A DNA stretch of 64,000 bases from positions 3,328,046 to 3,392,045 of the forward strand of contig CP094685.1 of assembly GCA_022828425.1 (NCBI GenBank), written 5' to 3'. Source of the DNA: Candidatus Thiothrix sulfatifontis (GTDB taxonomy: Bacteria > Pseudomonadota > Gammaproteobacteria > Thiotrichales > Thiotrichaceae). The notes under the pieces were generated by a model that ran no database searches, had not been told where the DNA came from, and saw only the letters and a program-made list of their open reading frames with translations. This document shows, one piece after another, positions 53,536 to 63,591 of the stretch; the stretch's first letter is position 1, and every line of letters begins with the position of its first letter. The position numbers and the translations under genes were made by a program.

Positions 53536-55620
53536 ATGCAGGAAAATGCTGCACCCGACCTGAATAATCCCGATTACTACCTTAATCGTGAACTCAGTTT
53601 GCTTGCTTTTAACCGGCGCGTCATGGAGTTGGCACAAGATCCGCGAGTACCGCTGTTGGAACGTCTGCGCTTTTTGTGCATTTCCAGCGCGAATATGGAT
53701 GAATTTTTTGAAGTCCGCGTCGCCAGTCTCAAACAACAATTGCAACTGGACATCGCCTCGATTGGCGCGGATGGCTTAACCCCCACGGCGGCCTTGAAAC
53801 AGATTACCACCATCGCCCATACCTTGGTGGAAACCCAATACAAGCTGCTAAATGACGAACTGATTCCCGCGCTGCGCCAAGAAAACATTTACTTTGTGCG
53901 CCGCACGCATTGGGATGAACGCCAGCTTGCGTGGCTATCGGATTATTTCGACCGCGAACTCATGCCCTTGCTAAGCCCGCTAGGGCTAGACCCGGCGCAC
54001 CCGTTCCCGAACGTCATCAACAAAAGCCTCAACTTTATCGTTGGCTTGCAAGGCACGGATGCCTTTGGGCGCGAAATTGACACCGCGATAGTGCAAGCAC
54101 CGCGCACATTACCGCGCATTATCCGTTTACCCGCAAACATGGCTGCCAGCAAAGACAGTTTTGTGTTTCTTTCTTCGATCTTGCACGCGTTTATTGAGCG
54201 GCTCTTCCCCGGCATGGAAGTGTCGGGCTGCTACCAATTCCGCCTCACCCGCAACAGCAATATGTACGTGGATGAGGAAGAGGTCGAAGATCTGTTGCAG
54301 GCCATGCAAGGCGAATTACCACAACGCAATTACGGTGCCGTGGTACGTTTGGAAGTCGCCGACCATTGCCCACCGGGTAATGTCGAATATTTAATGGAAC
54401 ATTTTCACCTGTGCGAGCAGGACGTTTACAATGTCAATGGCCCGGTCAATCTCAATCGCTTGATGCCGATTGCGGATCTGGTAGAGCGCCCTGACTTGCG
54501 TTTCCCACCATTTCGCCCTGCCCCATCGCTTGCCGAACATCACTCGGATTTGTTTGAGTGCATCAAACACGGCGATGTTTTAATGCACCACCCTTACCAG
54601 AGTTTTCAAACAGTGCTGGACTTCATCGGGCAAGCGGTGCAAGACCCTGACGTGTTAGCCATTAAAATGACCTTGTATCGCACCGGCAAGCAATCCGAGC
54701 TGGTCAAACACCTGATTCGCGCCGCGCGTTTGGGCAAAGAAGTCACTGTCGTGGTTGAATTACGCGCCCGTTTCGATGAAGAAGCCAATATCGACCTCGC
54801 TAGTCAGCTCCAAAATGCCGGAGCGCATGTGGTGTACGGCGTGGTCGGCTATAAAACGCACGCCAAATTGTGTTTGGTGGTGCGGCGCGAGGGCAAGCGC
54901 CTGCGTAGTTACGCGCACCTTGGTACCGGCAATTATCACCCCGGCACGGCACGCATTTATACCGACTTCGGCCTGCTCACCTGCCAGCCTGATATGACGG
55001 AAGACGTGCACAAAGTCTTCCACATGCTCACCGGGCTGGGGCGAATGCGCGACTTGAAATATTTACTGGAAGCGCCCTTTAACTTGCACCAAGCGGTGAT
55101 GGATAAAATTCAACGCGAAATCCAACACGCACGGGCAGGCAAACCGGCATTGATCCGCGCCCGCATGAATGCTTTGATTGAGCCGCAAACCATCCGCGCC
55201 TTGTATCAAGCGTCACAAGCTGGCGTGCGGGTAGAACTGGTGGTGCGTGGCGTTTGCTGTTTGCGCCCGGGGATTGCGGGCATTTCTGAAAACATTCACG
55301 TGCGCTCGGTGATGGGACGATTTTTGGAACATCCACGGGTGTTTTATTTTCAAAATGCAGGGGATGAGGAATTGTATTGCTCCAGTGCTGACTGGATGCC
55401 GCGCAATTTTTTCCGACGGGTGGAAGTGGCTTTTCCGATCTTAGACCGCGTATTGCGCCAACGGATTATTCATGAGGCCTTTGAATTGCATTTGCAAGAC
55501 AATACACAGGCGTGGGAATTGCAGGCGGATGGCACGTATGTGCGCCAACAACCCGCAAACGCCGAAACAGCAAACAGCAATGCTCAGCAACAACTGTTAA
55601 AACTGCTAACGAATGTTTAA
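53536..55620 (+). CDS. ppk: Polyphosphate kinase 1
   Basis: 694 residues from ATG 53536 (AGGA seven bases upstream); a longer open frame to 53269 adds no family sequence. YLNRELSLLAFNRRVMELA, the phosphohistidine region SYAHLGTGNYHPGTARIYTD and the RIRARMNAL-type C-terminal residues match PPK1. Makes polyphosphate from ATP; common in sulfur bacteria that store it. Stop overlaps tail-to-tail with the next gene. Confidence 0.96.
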   Translation: MQENAAPDLNNPDYYLNRELSLLAFNRRVMELAQDPRVPLLERLRFLCISSANMDEFFEVRVASLKQQLQLDIASIGADGLTPTAALKQITTIAHTLVETQYKLLNDELIPALRQENIYFVRRTHWDERQLAWLSDYFDRELMPLLSPLGLDPAHPFPNVINKSLNFIVGLQGTDAFGREIDTAIVQAPRTLPRIIRLPANMAASKDSFVFLSSILHAFIERLFPGMEVSGCYQFRLTRNSNMYVDEEEVEDLLQAMQGELPQRNYGAVVRLEVADHCPPGNVEYLMEHFHLCEQDVYNVNGPVNLNRLMPIADLVERPDLRFPPFRPAPSLAEHHSDLFECIKHGDVLMHHPYQSFQTVLDFIGQAVQDPDVLAIKMTLYRTGKQSELVKHLIRAARLGKEVTVVVELRARFDEEANIDLASQLQNAGAHVVYGVVGYKTHAKLCLVVRREGKRLRSYAHLGTGNYHPGTARIYTDFGLLTCQPDMTEDVHKVFHMLTGLGRMRDLKYLLEAPFNLHQAVMDKIQREIQHARAGKPALIRARMNALIEPQTIRALYQASQAGVRVELVVRGVCCLRPGIAGISENIHVRSVMGRFLEHPRVFYFQNAGDEELYCSSADWMPRNFFRRVEVAFPILDRVLRQRIIHEAFELHLQDNTQAWELQADGTYVRQQPANAETANSNAQQQLLKLLTNV

Positions 55621-56264
55621 TGCTTAAACAAGTGCGGCGCTTTGGCCTTGGCTGCTTGCCAACCAGAGCGCCCCGGTTTACCGGCGGGGAACACTTGTTT
55701 AGCCGGGGCGCTAACTGCACCGTTATTGCCTTTCCCAGAAGCGGTGCTGACAGCGGGTAACGCAATCGCCTGCCCACTCAAACCGTTATACACCGCCAAG
55801 ACTTTACGCACATAATGTTGGGTTTCGTTATACGGCGGAATGCCTTTGTATTTATCAACCGCGCCTTCGCCCGCATTGTACGCCGCAACCGCTTTGTATA
55901 AATCGCCGTCATAGCGTTTCATCAGCCAACTCAGGTAGCGCGTGCCACCGTGAATATTTTGGGTGGTGTTAAATGCATCCTCCACCCCGAAACGTTCGGC
56001 GGTCGCGGGAATCAATTGCATCAAACCCTGCGCCCCTTTGGGCGACAAAGCCGTGCTGTTGTAGCAGGATTCGACAGCGATCACGGCTTTCACCATATCC
56101 GCGCTAACGCCGTATTTTTCTGAATATTTCTGGATCGATTCCAAATGTGCTGCTGCATTTTTATTAACCGCACTGGCACTGGTGCCACAACCCGCTGCTT
56201 GGGCTGTTTGCAGCGTTGCAAACCCCAATAAGATGACCAAGATGGCACTGTTTAAACGTCTCAT
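55617..56264 (-). CDS. Secreted lytic transglycosylase (SLT family)
   Basis: 215 residues from ATG 56264. Signal peptide (RRLNSAILVILLGFATLQTA). Catalytic Glu in VIAVESCYNSTALSPKGAQG, then GLMQLIPATAERFGV and NAGEGAVDKYKGIPPY: family 1 lysozyme-like transglycosylase. Cuts peptidoglycan. Basic Gly/Pro-rich tail. Confidence 0.93.
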   Translation of the reverse strand: MRRLNSAILVILLGFATLQTAQAAGCGTSASAVNKNAAAHLESIQKYSEKYGVSADMVKAVIAVESCYNSTALSPKGAQGLMQLIPATAERFGVEDAFNTTQNIHGGTRYLSWLMKRYDGDLYKAVAAYNAGEGAVDKYKGIPPYNETQHYVRKVLAVYNGLSGQAIALPAVSTASGKGNNGAVSAPAKQVFPAGKPGRSGWQAAKAKAPHLFKH

Positions 56265-56467
56265 GTATTTTCCCCAAATCAAGCTGCTACCCAGTATATT
56301 AGTAAAAACTAATATTTCAAGTTTCTTTTTTAGGACAAGGTAATGCTCAAAAGTTCCGTGAATGGTGATGCGCTGCATTCTAGTGCTCAATTCGCAGCAG
56401 AGGCAGTGATGAACGTCACGTATCCTGCTATCATTTCGCCATTCTAACGCGCCGCATGGAATAGCTT

Positions 56468-58075
56468 GTGACATTAATAAAAAAATCGGTTTGGCAGGTA
56501 ATTTATGGCATGGTTTGCCTTCTGTCTGCCACCTCACCAACACACGCCGCTAACCTGCCGGTTGGCATGAACACCAACGAAGTGATGCAGGTCGACTCCA
56601 GTGTTCCCTTCGTCAATATTTTCAAAATGTCGCTGCCGTTTGCCGAAGCGGATGCTAAGCTCACGCACGGTAACATTGTTTATGACGCCGACGGCTGGCC
56701 GCAACAGCTCAATGGTGGGCAGGCCGGTACCAATTTGTTGCATTGGCTGCCTGCGGGTACTTTGCCTGACGGTCATTACACCGTGTTGTATGACGGCGAG
56801 GGCGAATTGGCTTATGGCGACGATGCGCAATTAATCAAGCACTTGCCCGGCAAAGACATTATTCAGATTGCGGCTGGCGCCGATAAATATCTCAAAGTCA
56901 CGCTCACCATTCAACAATCCAAACCCGACAATTATTTGCGCAATATCCGCGTACTGCTACCGGGTGGCATTTGTGCCAGCAATCCGTTCCAGCGCGTCAA
57001 CAGCGATCAACAGTGTGACGGTGATTACCGTGACTTTGTAACGCATTACGATGACATTGTATTTAATCCCGATTACCTGAATTTTATGCGCGATTTCAAA
57101 ACGCTGCGCTTTATGAATATGTCCGGCATTACCCGTAACCCGATCACTGCTTGGCAACAGATGCCGCGCCTGTCACAAGCGACCTGGGCAGGCGCAGAAG
57201 GGCGGCGGGGTGCGCCGCTGGAAATCATGGTAAAACTGGCGAATCAATTGAATGCCGATGCGTGGTTCAATATCCCCCACGCGGCAGACGATCAACTGGT
57301 GCAGCAATACGCGGATTATGTACATCAACATTTGCGTCCGCACTTAAAAGTGTATGTGGAATACACCAACGAAGCGTGGAATCCGGTGTTCACCCAAGCA
57401 CATTACACCAAACAAATGGGCGTACAGTACAAACTCGACACTGACCCCGCACAAGCTGGACACAAATATTACGTCAAACGCTCCTTGGAAGTGTTTCGCC
57501 TTTGGGAGCAAGTGTTTCGCAACGACGATCGGCTAGTGCGAGTGTTGGGAAGCTGGGCAGCCAATCCAAAACTCAGCACTTTATTGCTCAGTTACAACAA
57601 CGCTTATCAACACACCGATGCCATAGCCATTGCCCCCTACTTTTATGTGCATGACAAACAGCAGGGGGAAATACGCACCACGGAAGACGTTTTTCGGTTA
57701 TTGAAGGACACACGTAACGCTTACTCACTGCAAAATGTCCTCGACCGCATACAGAAACAAGCGGACATCGCCAAACAACACGGCGTTAAACTGATTGCGT
57801 ATGAAGGTGGCCAACATTTGGTGGATCGCAAAGCCCGTTCCATTCGCGACTTCCCCAATCCGCAGTACATTGGTGCAAACCGGGCGCAGCCGATGGAAGC
57901 AATGTATATCGAATTTCTGGAAGGCTGGCAAAAAATTACCGGGAATGGTTTGTTTGTGGCGTTTTCAGCGCCGCGCACTTATCAGGCTTACGGCAGTTGG
58001 GGAATAAAAGAGCATATTAATCAGGCGACTGGAGAAGCACCCAAGTACCGGGCGCTGCTCCAGATGTTGCGTTAG
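56468..58075 (+). CDS. Secreted glycoside-hydrolase-like protein, unknown
   Basis: 535 residues. Signal peptide ends near THAAN. A beta-sandwich-like N-terminal third is followed by a (beta/alpha)8-like part: [14 protein letters not shown] looks like the acid/base Glu loop (T-N-E) of clan A glycosidases, and [11 protein letters not shown] offers a second Glu as nucleophile. C101-like pairs (GICASN, QQCDGD) may form a disulfide. Substrate unknown; could act on the cell's own sheath or exopolysaccharide. No family named with certainty. Its promoter region is divergent from the transglycosylase. Confidence 0.65.
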   Translation: MTLIKKSVWQVIYGMVCLLSATSPTHAANLPVGMNTNEVMQVDSSVPFVNIFKMSLPFAEADAKLTHGNIVYDADGWPQQLNGGQAGTNLLHWLPAGTLPDGHYTVLYDGEGELAYGDDAQLIKHLPGKDIIQIAAGADKYLKVTLTIQQSKPDNYLRNIRVLLPGGICASNPFQRVNSDQQCDGDYRDFVTHYDDIVFNPDYLNFMRDFKTLRFMNMSGITRNPITAWQQMPRLSQATWAGAEGRRGAPLEIMVKLANQLNADAWFNIPHAADDQLVQQYADYVHQHLRPHLKVYVEYTNEAWNPVFTQAHYTKQMGVQYKLDTDPAQAGHKYYVKRSLEVFRLWEQVFRNDDRLVRVLGSWAANPKLSTLLLSYNNAYQHTDAIAIAPYFYVHDKQQGEIRTTEDVFRLLKDTRNAYSLQNVLDRIQKQADIAKQHGVKLIAYEGGQHLVDRKARSIRDFPNPQYIGANRAQPMEAMYIEFLEGWQKITGNGLFVAFSAPRTYQAYGSWGIKEHINQATGEAPKYRALLQMLR

Positions 58076-58905
58076 ATGTCGCGCAACAACTCATTAATGC
58101 CCACTTTGCTGCGGGTTTTCGCATCGACTTTCTTCACGATCACCGCGCAATACAGGCTGTACTTGCCATCGCTGGATGGCAGGTTGCCGGAAACCACCAC
58201 CGAACCCGCCGGAACCCGCCCGTAGGTCACTTCGCCGGTTTCGCGGTCATAAATGCGCGTGCTTTGACCAATGTAAACCCCCATTGAAATCACCGCACCC
58301 TCTTCCACGATCACGCCTTCGACGACTTCGGAACGTGCGCCGATGAAGCAGTTATCTTCGATAATCGTCGGCCCCGCTTGCAATGGCTCTAACACACCGC
58401 CGATGCCTACGCCGCCGGACAAATGCACGTTTTTACCGATTTGTGCGCAAGAACCGACCGTTGCCCACGTATCCACCATCGTGCCGCTATCCACATACGC
58501 GCCGATGTTGACATAAGACGGCATTAGCACACAGCCGGGAGCAATGTACGAACCACGCCGTGCAATCGCATTCGGCACCACGCGCACACCACCAGCGGCA
58601 AATTCATCCGCGCTCATGCCCGCAAATTTCGATGGCACTTTGTCATAATAGTTGGTGCAACCGCCATCCATCACTTCGTTATCATTCAAGCGGAATGACA
58701 GCAACACGGCTTTTTTCAGCCATTGGTTCACCTCCCAGTTGCCCACGCCGTGTTGAGTGGCAATGCGCAATTTACCGGCATTCAGCAATTCCAACGCTGC
58801 GTTCACCGCATCGCGGGTTTCGCTTTCTGCATTGCGCGGGTTGATGTCGGCGCGGCGCTCGAAGGCTTCTTCGATAATGCGTTGCAGTTGGCTTACGTCT
58901 GACAT
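58072..58905 (-). CDS. dapD: Tetrahydrodipicolinate N-succinyltransferase
   Basis: 277 residues from ATG 58905. Left-handed beta-helix repeats ([39 protein letters not shown]) identify DapD. Lysine/diaminopimelate pathway. Cotranscribed with dapC upstream (14-base gap). Confidence 0.96.
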   Translation of the reverse strand: MSDVSQLQRIIEEAFERRADINPRNAESETRDAVNAALELLNAGKLRIATQHGVGNWEVNQWLKKAVLLSFRLNDNEVMDGGCTNYYDKVPSKFAGMSADEFAAGGVRVVPNAIARRGSYIAPGCVLMPSYVNIGAYVDSGTMVDTWATVGSCAQIGKNVHLSGGVGIGGVLEPLQAGPTIIEDNCFIGARSEVVEGVIVEEGAVISMGVYIGQSTRIYDRETGEVTYGRVPAGSVVVSGNLPSSDGKYSLYCAVIVKKVDAKTRSKVGINELLRDI

Positions 58906-58919
58906 TCTTTTCTCCAAAT

Positions 58920-60113
58920 TTATAGGGTTTCGATTACGCGCCGGATACGTTCCGCCGCCTCAATACATTCATCCAACGGGGCAACCAAGGCGAGGCGTAC
59001 CCGCCCTGCGCCCGGATTCATCCCGTCCGCCTCCCGTGACAAATAACTGCCGGGAACAACATTCACATGCGCCCGTGCAAACAATTCACGGGTAAATATT
59101 TTGTCATCCACTGGCGTTTGCGGCCACAAGTAGAAACCTGCCGCTGGTTGGGAAACGTCCATCACCGGCGCGAGTATCGCCATCACCGCCGCGAATTTTT
59201 CACGATACAAGGCACGGTTGGTTTGCACATGGGTTTCATCCGCCCAAGCAGCAGCACTCGCGGCCTGAAACGGTGGCGGCATCGCACAGCCATGATAGGT
59301 GCGATACAACAAAAATTGTGCAAGGATTTCCGCATCGCCTGCCACAAAGCCAGAACGCATCCCCGGCGAATTGGAACGTTTCGACAAGCTATGAAAGACC
59401 ACACAACGCTTCCATGCCGTATTCCCCATCTGCGCTGCGGCTTGTAGTAAGCCCGCTGGTGGCTGAGATTCGTCTGCATACAGTTCGGAATAACATTCGT
59501 CTGCCGCGACAATAAAGTTGTAGGTTTCCGCGAGTTGCAGCACTAATTGCAGCGTTTCCAACGGCATGACCGCGCCCGTGGGATTACCGGGGCTGCAAAT
59601 ATAGAGCAATTGGCAACGCTGCCACACCGCTGCGGGCACGGCGGCAAAATCGGGGATGAAACCATTCGCAGCGGTGCAATTCAGAAACACGGGTTCTGCC
59701 CCGGCTAACAGAGCCGCACCTTCGTAAATCTGGTAGAAGGGATTGGGCATCACCACCGCCGCATCGCCAGTGCGCGTCACCACCGCTTGCGCGAACGCAA
59801 ACAGTGCTTCGCGTGTACCATTCACGGGGATGACATGCTGTTCCGCATCCACCGATCCTGCCGGAAGCTGAAAGCGTTGTGTCAGCCAAGCAGCAATGCT
59901 GTCGCGCAACGCTGCCGAGCCTTTGGTGAGCGGGTAATGGGCTAAACCACCCAAATTTGCTGCAATCGCTTCGTGAATGAAAGCAGGGGTTGGGTGCTTG
60001 GGTTCCCCCATTGCCAACGAAACCGCAGGCAAATCAGCGGGGCTGATGCCTTGCAGCAAGGTACGGATGCGTTCAAACGGGTAAGCTTGCAAGCGGGCAA
60101 GATCAGGATTCAT
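58920..60113 (-). CDS. dapC: Succinyldiaminopimelate aminotransferase
   Basis: 397 residues, fold-type I PLP enzyme; pyridoxal Lys in [44 protein letters not shown]. Start [20 protein letters not shown] is typical of proteobacterial DapC. Supplies N-succinyl-diaminopimelate; acts in the same pathway as dapD. Confidence 0.94.
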   Translation of the reverse strand: MNPDLARLQAYPFERIRTLLQGISPADLPAVSLAMGEPKHPTPAFIHEAIAANLGGLAHYPLTKGSAALRDSIAAWLTQRFQLPAGSVDAEQHVIPVNGTREALFAFAQAVVTRTGDAAVVMPNPFYQIYEGAALLAGAEPVFLNCTAANGFIPDFAAVPAAVWQRCQLLYICSPGNPTGAVMPLETLQLVLQLAETYNFIVAADECYSELYADESQPPAGLLQAAAQMGNTAWKRCVVFHSLSKRSNSPGMRSGFVAGDAEILAQFLLYRTYHGCAMPPPFQAASAAAWADETHVQTNRALYREKFAAVMAILAPVMDVSQPAAGFYLWPQTPVDDKIFTRELFARAHVNVVPGSYLSREADGMNPGAGRVRLALVAPLDECIEAAERIRRVIETL

Positions 60114-60193
60114 GGAGCGCGGCTATCCCAAATTGGCTGAAACGCCAGAGTATACCGGAAAACCCAAAAGCGTCACAAACTCCAGCAACCCCG

Positions 60194-60544
60194 CTATTTT
60201 TTCTGCATCTTCGCTTTCAAATCGGCAAACGGGTTGTGCGTTGCGGCGGCGGGGCCACTGGTTCCGGCAGAACCGCCACGCTCGGCTTCGATTAACTTTT
60301 GATGTTCATTATCGTGGCAATACAAGCACAACAATTCCCAATTGCTGCCATCTTGCGGGTTATTGTCGTGGTTATGATCGCGGTGATGCACCGTCAATTC
60401 GCGCAAATTGGCGTGCGTGAATTCCCGCGCACAACGCCCGCAAATCCACGGGTACAGCTTTAAGGCTTGTTCGCGGTAGCCTTTGGCGCGTTCGTCGGCA
60501 TTTTTACGTGCATTTAATACAATTTTGGCGTGATCGGCCTTCAT
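60194..60544 (-). CDS. YajD-type HNH nuclease-like protein
   Basis: 116 residues. CGRCAREF...LTVHHRDHNHDNNPQDGSNW...LCLYCHDNEH is an HNH domain with two CxxC zinc pairs. Family YajD; in vivo role unknown. Monocistronic or with the upstream ATPase gene (14-base gap). Confidence 0.92.
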   Translation of the reverse strand: MKADHAKIVLNARKNADERAKGYREQALKLYPWICGRCAREFTHANLRELTVHHRDHNHDNNPQDGSNWELLCLYCHDNEHQKLIEAERGGSAGTSGPAAATHNPFADLKAKMQKK

Positions 60545-60558
60545 GGTGGTTCCTCTTG

Positions 60559-61761
60559 TTAGTGGATGATTGGGCTATTGTATACAAATTTACGAGCAAG
60601 TCGTTGCCAACCAATCACCTCAACGCCACTGCGCAAGTAATTATCCGTACCGCCATGTATCAACCAAGGCGTTAACGTTACTTCACCAGCAGCAAAAGCA
60701 GTGGAACGTTTACCGGCTTTGATGTAATCACTGGTGATGGTTTGCCCCGATTTAATTTCAACGGTTTGCAATTGGTTGCCAGACTCGAAAACCAAATCTG
60801 CCTCCACGCCGTTATTGTCGCGCCAGAAATACAAGTCGGCGGGCAAGCCCGCATTGTAACGTGCTTTCAGGCATTCACTGATGACCCAGGTTTCAAATAA
60901 CTCACCACGCAAAGGGTGTAAGGCGAGGTGTTCTTCAGCACGGATACCCAACAACCAACAGGCTAATCCGGTATCAATGAAGTACAGTTTGGGCGTTTTG
61001 ACCAAACGTTTGCCGAAATTGCGATGATACGGGGGCAGTAAATGCACCAAACCGCTGGATTCCAACACCGACATCCACGCACGGGCGGTGCTATGGGAAA
61101 TGCCGGTTTCGCTGGCTAAACCATTCAAGTTCAATAATTGCCCGGTTCGCCCAGCACATAAACGCAGAAACCGTTGAAAAGTACTCAAGTCTTGCACATT
61201 GATAATTTGACGCACGTCACGTTCAACGTAAGTGGCAACATAACTGGCAAACCAATCGTGTGGCTGTATGACTTGCGTATGCAAAGTGGGATACCCCCCC
61301 GTCAGTAACAACTGATTCAGGCTAATGTTACCTTGGCTGACAGCGGGTATTTCATCGGCGGTAAGCGGTAACAGACGGGTAACACCGGCTCGCCCGGCTA
61401 AAGATTGCGATACCCCCGCTAACAAACCAAACTGTTGTGAGCCAGTCAAAATGAACCGCCCGACTTGCCGGTCATTATCCACCATGCCTTGCAAATACGA
61501 GAATAGATCAGGCCAGCGCTGGGCTTCGTCAAAAATTGCACCGCTGGCAAATCTGGCGAGAAAACCACGCGGGTCTTCGCGGGCAAATTCACGTTCGATA
61601 GGGTCTTCCAACGTAACATAAGGCTTATCCGCAAACAGGGCGCGAACCAACGTGGTTTTACCCGACTGACGCGGGCCGGTGACAGTGATGACAGGGAAAG
61701 CGGCTGCGAGTCGCTGGAGCGTGGCAGCAAGGTTACGCATTAACATTTCATACAATCTCAC
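60559..61761 (-). CDS. AAA14/DUF4143 ATPase
   Basis: 400 residues from a GTG at 61761; ATG codons at 61746 and 61740 are alternatives. Walker A GPRQSGKTTLV, Walker B GAIFDEAQRW, sensor ILTGSQQF; C-terminal DUF4143 part ends with a PD-(D/E)XK-like stretch FWRDNNGVEADLVFESGNQL and VEIKSG. Such proteins are common, solitary and patchy between genomes; function unclear. Confidence 0.9.
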   Translation of the reverse strand: MRLYEMLMRNLAATLQRLAAAFPVITVTGPRQSGKTTLVRALFADKPYVTLEDPIEREFAREDPRGFLARFASGAIFDEAQRWPDLFSYLQGMVDNDRQVGRFILTGSQQFGLLAGVSQSLAGRAGVTRLLPLTADEIPAVSQGNISLNQLLLTGGYPTLHTQVIQPHDWFASYVATYVERDVRQIINVQDLSTFQRFLRLCAGRTGQLLNLNGLASETGISHSTARAWMSVLESSGLVHLLPPYHRNFGKRLVKTPKLYFIDTGLACWLLGIRAEEHLALHPLRGELFETWVISECLKARYNAGLPADLYFWRDNNGVEADLVFESGNQLQTVEIKSGQTITSDYIKAGKRSTAFAAGEVTLTPWLIHGGTDNYLRSGVEVIGWQRLARKFVYNSPIIH

Positions 61762-61824
61762 ATGACGATCATCAAATTGTATGAATATTGAGATAACTCT
61801 GCAATAAGTAATACGCTAGACAAC

Positions 61825-61871
61825 TGACTGTTGGTCATTTACAATCTTCACAAACAACTGACCAGCAGTCA
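61825..61871. promoter_or_regulatory. TetR operator, two TGAC(N5)GTCA sites
   Basis: TGACTGTTGGTCA (61825-61837) and TGACCAGCAGTCA (61859-61871) are imperfect palindromes and near inverse of each other; the second ends five bases before the tetR ATG, so binding would block translation start and transcription. Confidence 0.75.
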
Positions 61872-61876
61872 TTTAC

Positions 61877-62515
61877 ATGCAAATCCGTGCCACTAACCCC
61901 GAAGACAAGGAACTGCGCCGCGAAGCTATCCTTGATACTGCCGAACAGCTTTGGCTCACCCATCCTGAACGCATGTGCAATGTCGCTGACATCGCCACCG
62001 CCGCAGGGCTTGCTAAAGGCACAGTCTACTTGTATTTCCGCAGCAAGGAGGAGCTATTCCTCGGCATTCACGAGCGCCATAATGCTACATTTTTTAGCCG
62101 TTTGAAAGCACGCGCCCAACATGCGCCTCCGATGACCATAGACGATTTGTTCAGCATTCAACGGCAATTTTTGCTGGATTTCCCCGCCTTTCTGCCGGTT
62201 GCTACGTTGTGCCATGGCTTATTGGAACGCCAAATTCCACTCGACATTGCGTTTGCCTTTGAACAGCGCACCTTCACCCAATTAGCCGAAGTCGTCACCG
62301 CACTGCGTGACCATTTCCCGCAAGCCACGCAAGCCCTCATGCTGCAAAGCTATGCGCTGTTGATCGGTTTGTGGCAGTTGCTGCGCCCAACCCCCTTGAA
62401 GGAATTGATGAAAGAGCGCTCACTCTTATGCGCTTGCGCCGATGATTATTTACAAATGCTCGAAGCCGCCCTGAAATCCCTCTGGCGCGGCGCACTCACC
62501 TCGGAGATTCATTGA
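61877..62515 (+). CDS. TetR family regulator of the efflux operon
   Basis: 212 residues. HTH: REAILDTAEQLWLTHPERMC then DIATAAGLAKGTVYLYFRSK. The ligand domain (70-205) is variable. First gene of a three-gene efflux operon, with likely autorepression via the two palindromes. Confidence 0.93.
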   Translation: MQIRATNPEDKELRREAILDTAEQLWLTHPERMCNVADIATAAGLAKGTVYLYFRSKEELFLGIHERHNATFFSRLKARAQHAPPMTIDDLFSIQRQFLLDFPAFLPVATLCHGLLERQIPLDIAFAFEQRTFTQLAEVVTALRDHFPQATQALMLQSYALLIGLWQLLRPTPLKELMKERSLLCACADDYLQMLEAALKSLWRGALTSEIH

Positions 62516-63591
62516 TGAAACCCAAACTGTTATGGTCAAGCATTGCACTCCTTTTCACCCTGAGTGCCTGTCAAGAGCCAAAAACTACCGCCACCGTCAT
62601 ACGCCCCGCCCAAGTCTGGACGGTCAATGACACGCACACCGCCAACACGCTAACCTTTTCCGGCGAAACCCAAGCACGTCTGGAAGCCGATCTCGCTTTC
62701 CGCGTCGGTGGCAAAGTCATCAAACGCCACGTCGACCCCGGCGATACCGTCAAAGCCGGGCAAGTCCTCGCCAGCCTCGACACCGCTGACGTCGCACTGA
62801 ATCTGAGCAGCACCCGCGCCAATCTCGCCGCCGCAGAAGCCGACCTCACCAACGCCCAAGCCGAATTAACCCGTATCCGCGAATTGCACCGCAAACAGTT
62901 CATCGGACAATCTGCGTTAGATAACGCCCAAGCCGCCCACGACGCCGCCAATGCACGAGTCACCGCCGCCCAAGCCCAACTCAAACTCAGCGGCAATCAA
63001 GCAGGCTACACCGAACTCGTCGCGGATCAAGACGGCATTATCACCCAAGTCCACACCGAAGCGGGGCAAGTCGTTGCCGCTGGCACACCCGTTGTCCACA
63101 TCGCTTACGCAGGCGAGCGCGAAGTCCACATCCGTGTCGGCGAAACCACCGCACAAACCTTGCAAACCGGCACGCTGACCGACATTACCCTGTGGTCACA
63201 ACCCGATAAGGTCTTGCAAGGCAAAGTACGCGAAATTTCCCCCGCCGCCGATGCCACCCGCAGTTTTCTGGTCAAAATCAGCCTGCTGAATCCGCCCGCT
63301 GGCTTGCGTTTAGGGGTAACTGCCGACGTTAAACTGCCCATCAACGCCACGCAAACCGCACGTTGGTTGCCCGCATCAGCACTGTTTCAGCAAGCGCAAC
63401 AAACAGCAGTGTGGGTCGTCGGGGCGGATAATCAGGTCACATTACGCCCCATCACCGTGCTGGCGTATCAGCATGATGGCATTAGCGTTAGCGACCTACC
63501 CGTCGGCACAAAAGTGATTGCGGCTGGGGTTCACAAACTCAGTGCCGGGCAAGTGATCAACCCGATTCCTTACGATGGGGCAGGCTCATGA
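62515..63591 (+). CDS. RND efflux periplasmic adaptor lipoprotein (HlyD/AcrA type)
   Basis: 358 residues from ATG 62515 (GGAG at eight bases; start overlaps tetR stop by one base). Lipobox LSAC; barrel-sandwich motif FRVGGKVIKRHVDPGDTVKA then coiled-coil hairpin and DGIITQVHTEAGQVVAAGTP. Links the inner membrane pump to an outer membrane channel. Confidence 0.94.
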   Translation: MKPKLLWSSIALLFTLSACQEPKTTATVIRPAQVWTVNDTHTANTLTFSGETQARLEADLAFRVGGKVIKRHVDPGDTVKAGQVLASLDTADVALNLSSTRANLAAAEADLTNAQAELTRIRELHRKQFIGQSALDNAQAAHDAANARVTAAQAQLKLSGNQAGYTELVADQDGIITQVHTEAGQVVAAGTPVVHIAYAGEREVHIRVGETTAQTLQTGTLTDITLWSQPDKVLQGKVREISPAADATRSFLVKISLLNPPAGLRLGVTADVKLPINATQTARWLPASALFQQAQQTAVWVVGADNQVTLRPITVLAYQHDGISVSDLPVGTKVIAAGVHKLSAGQVINPIPYDGAGS

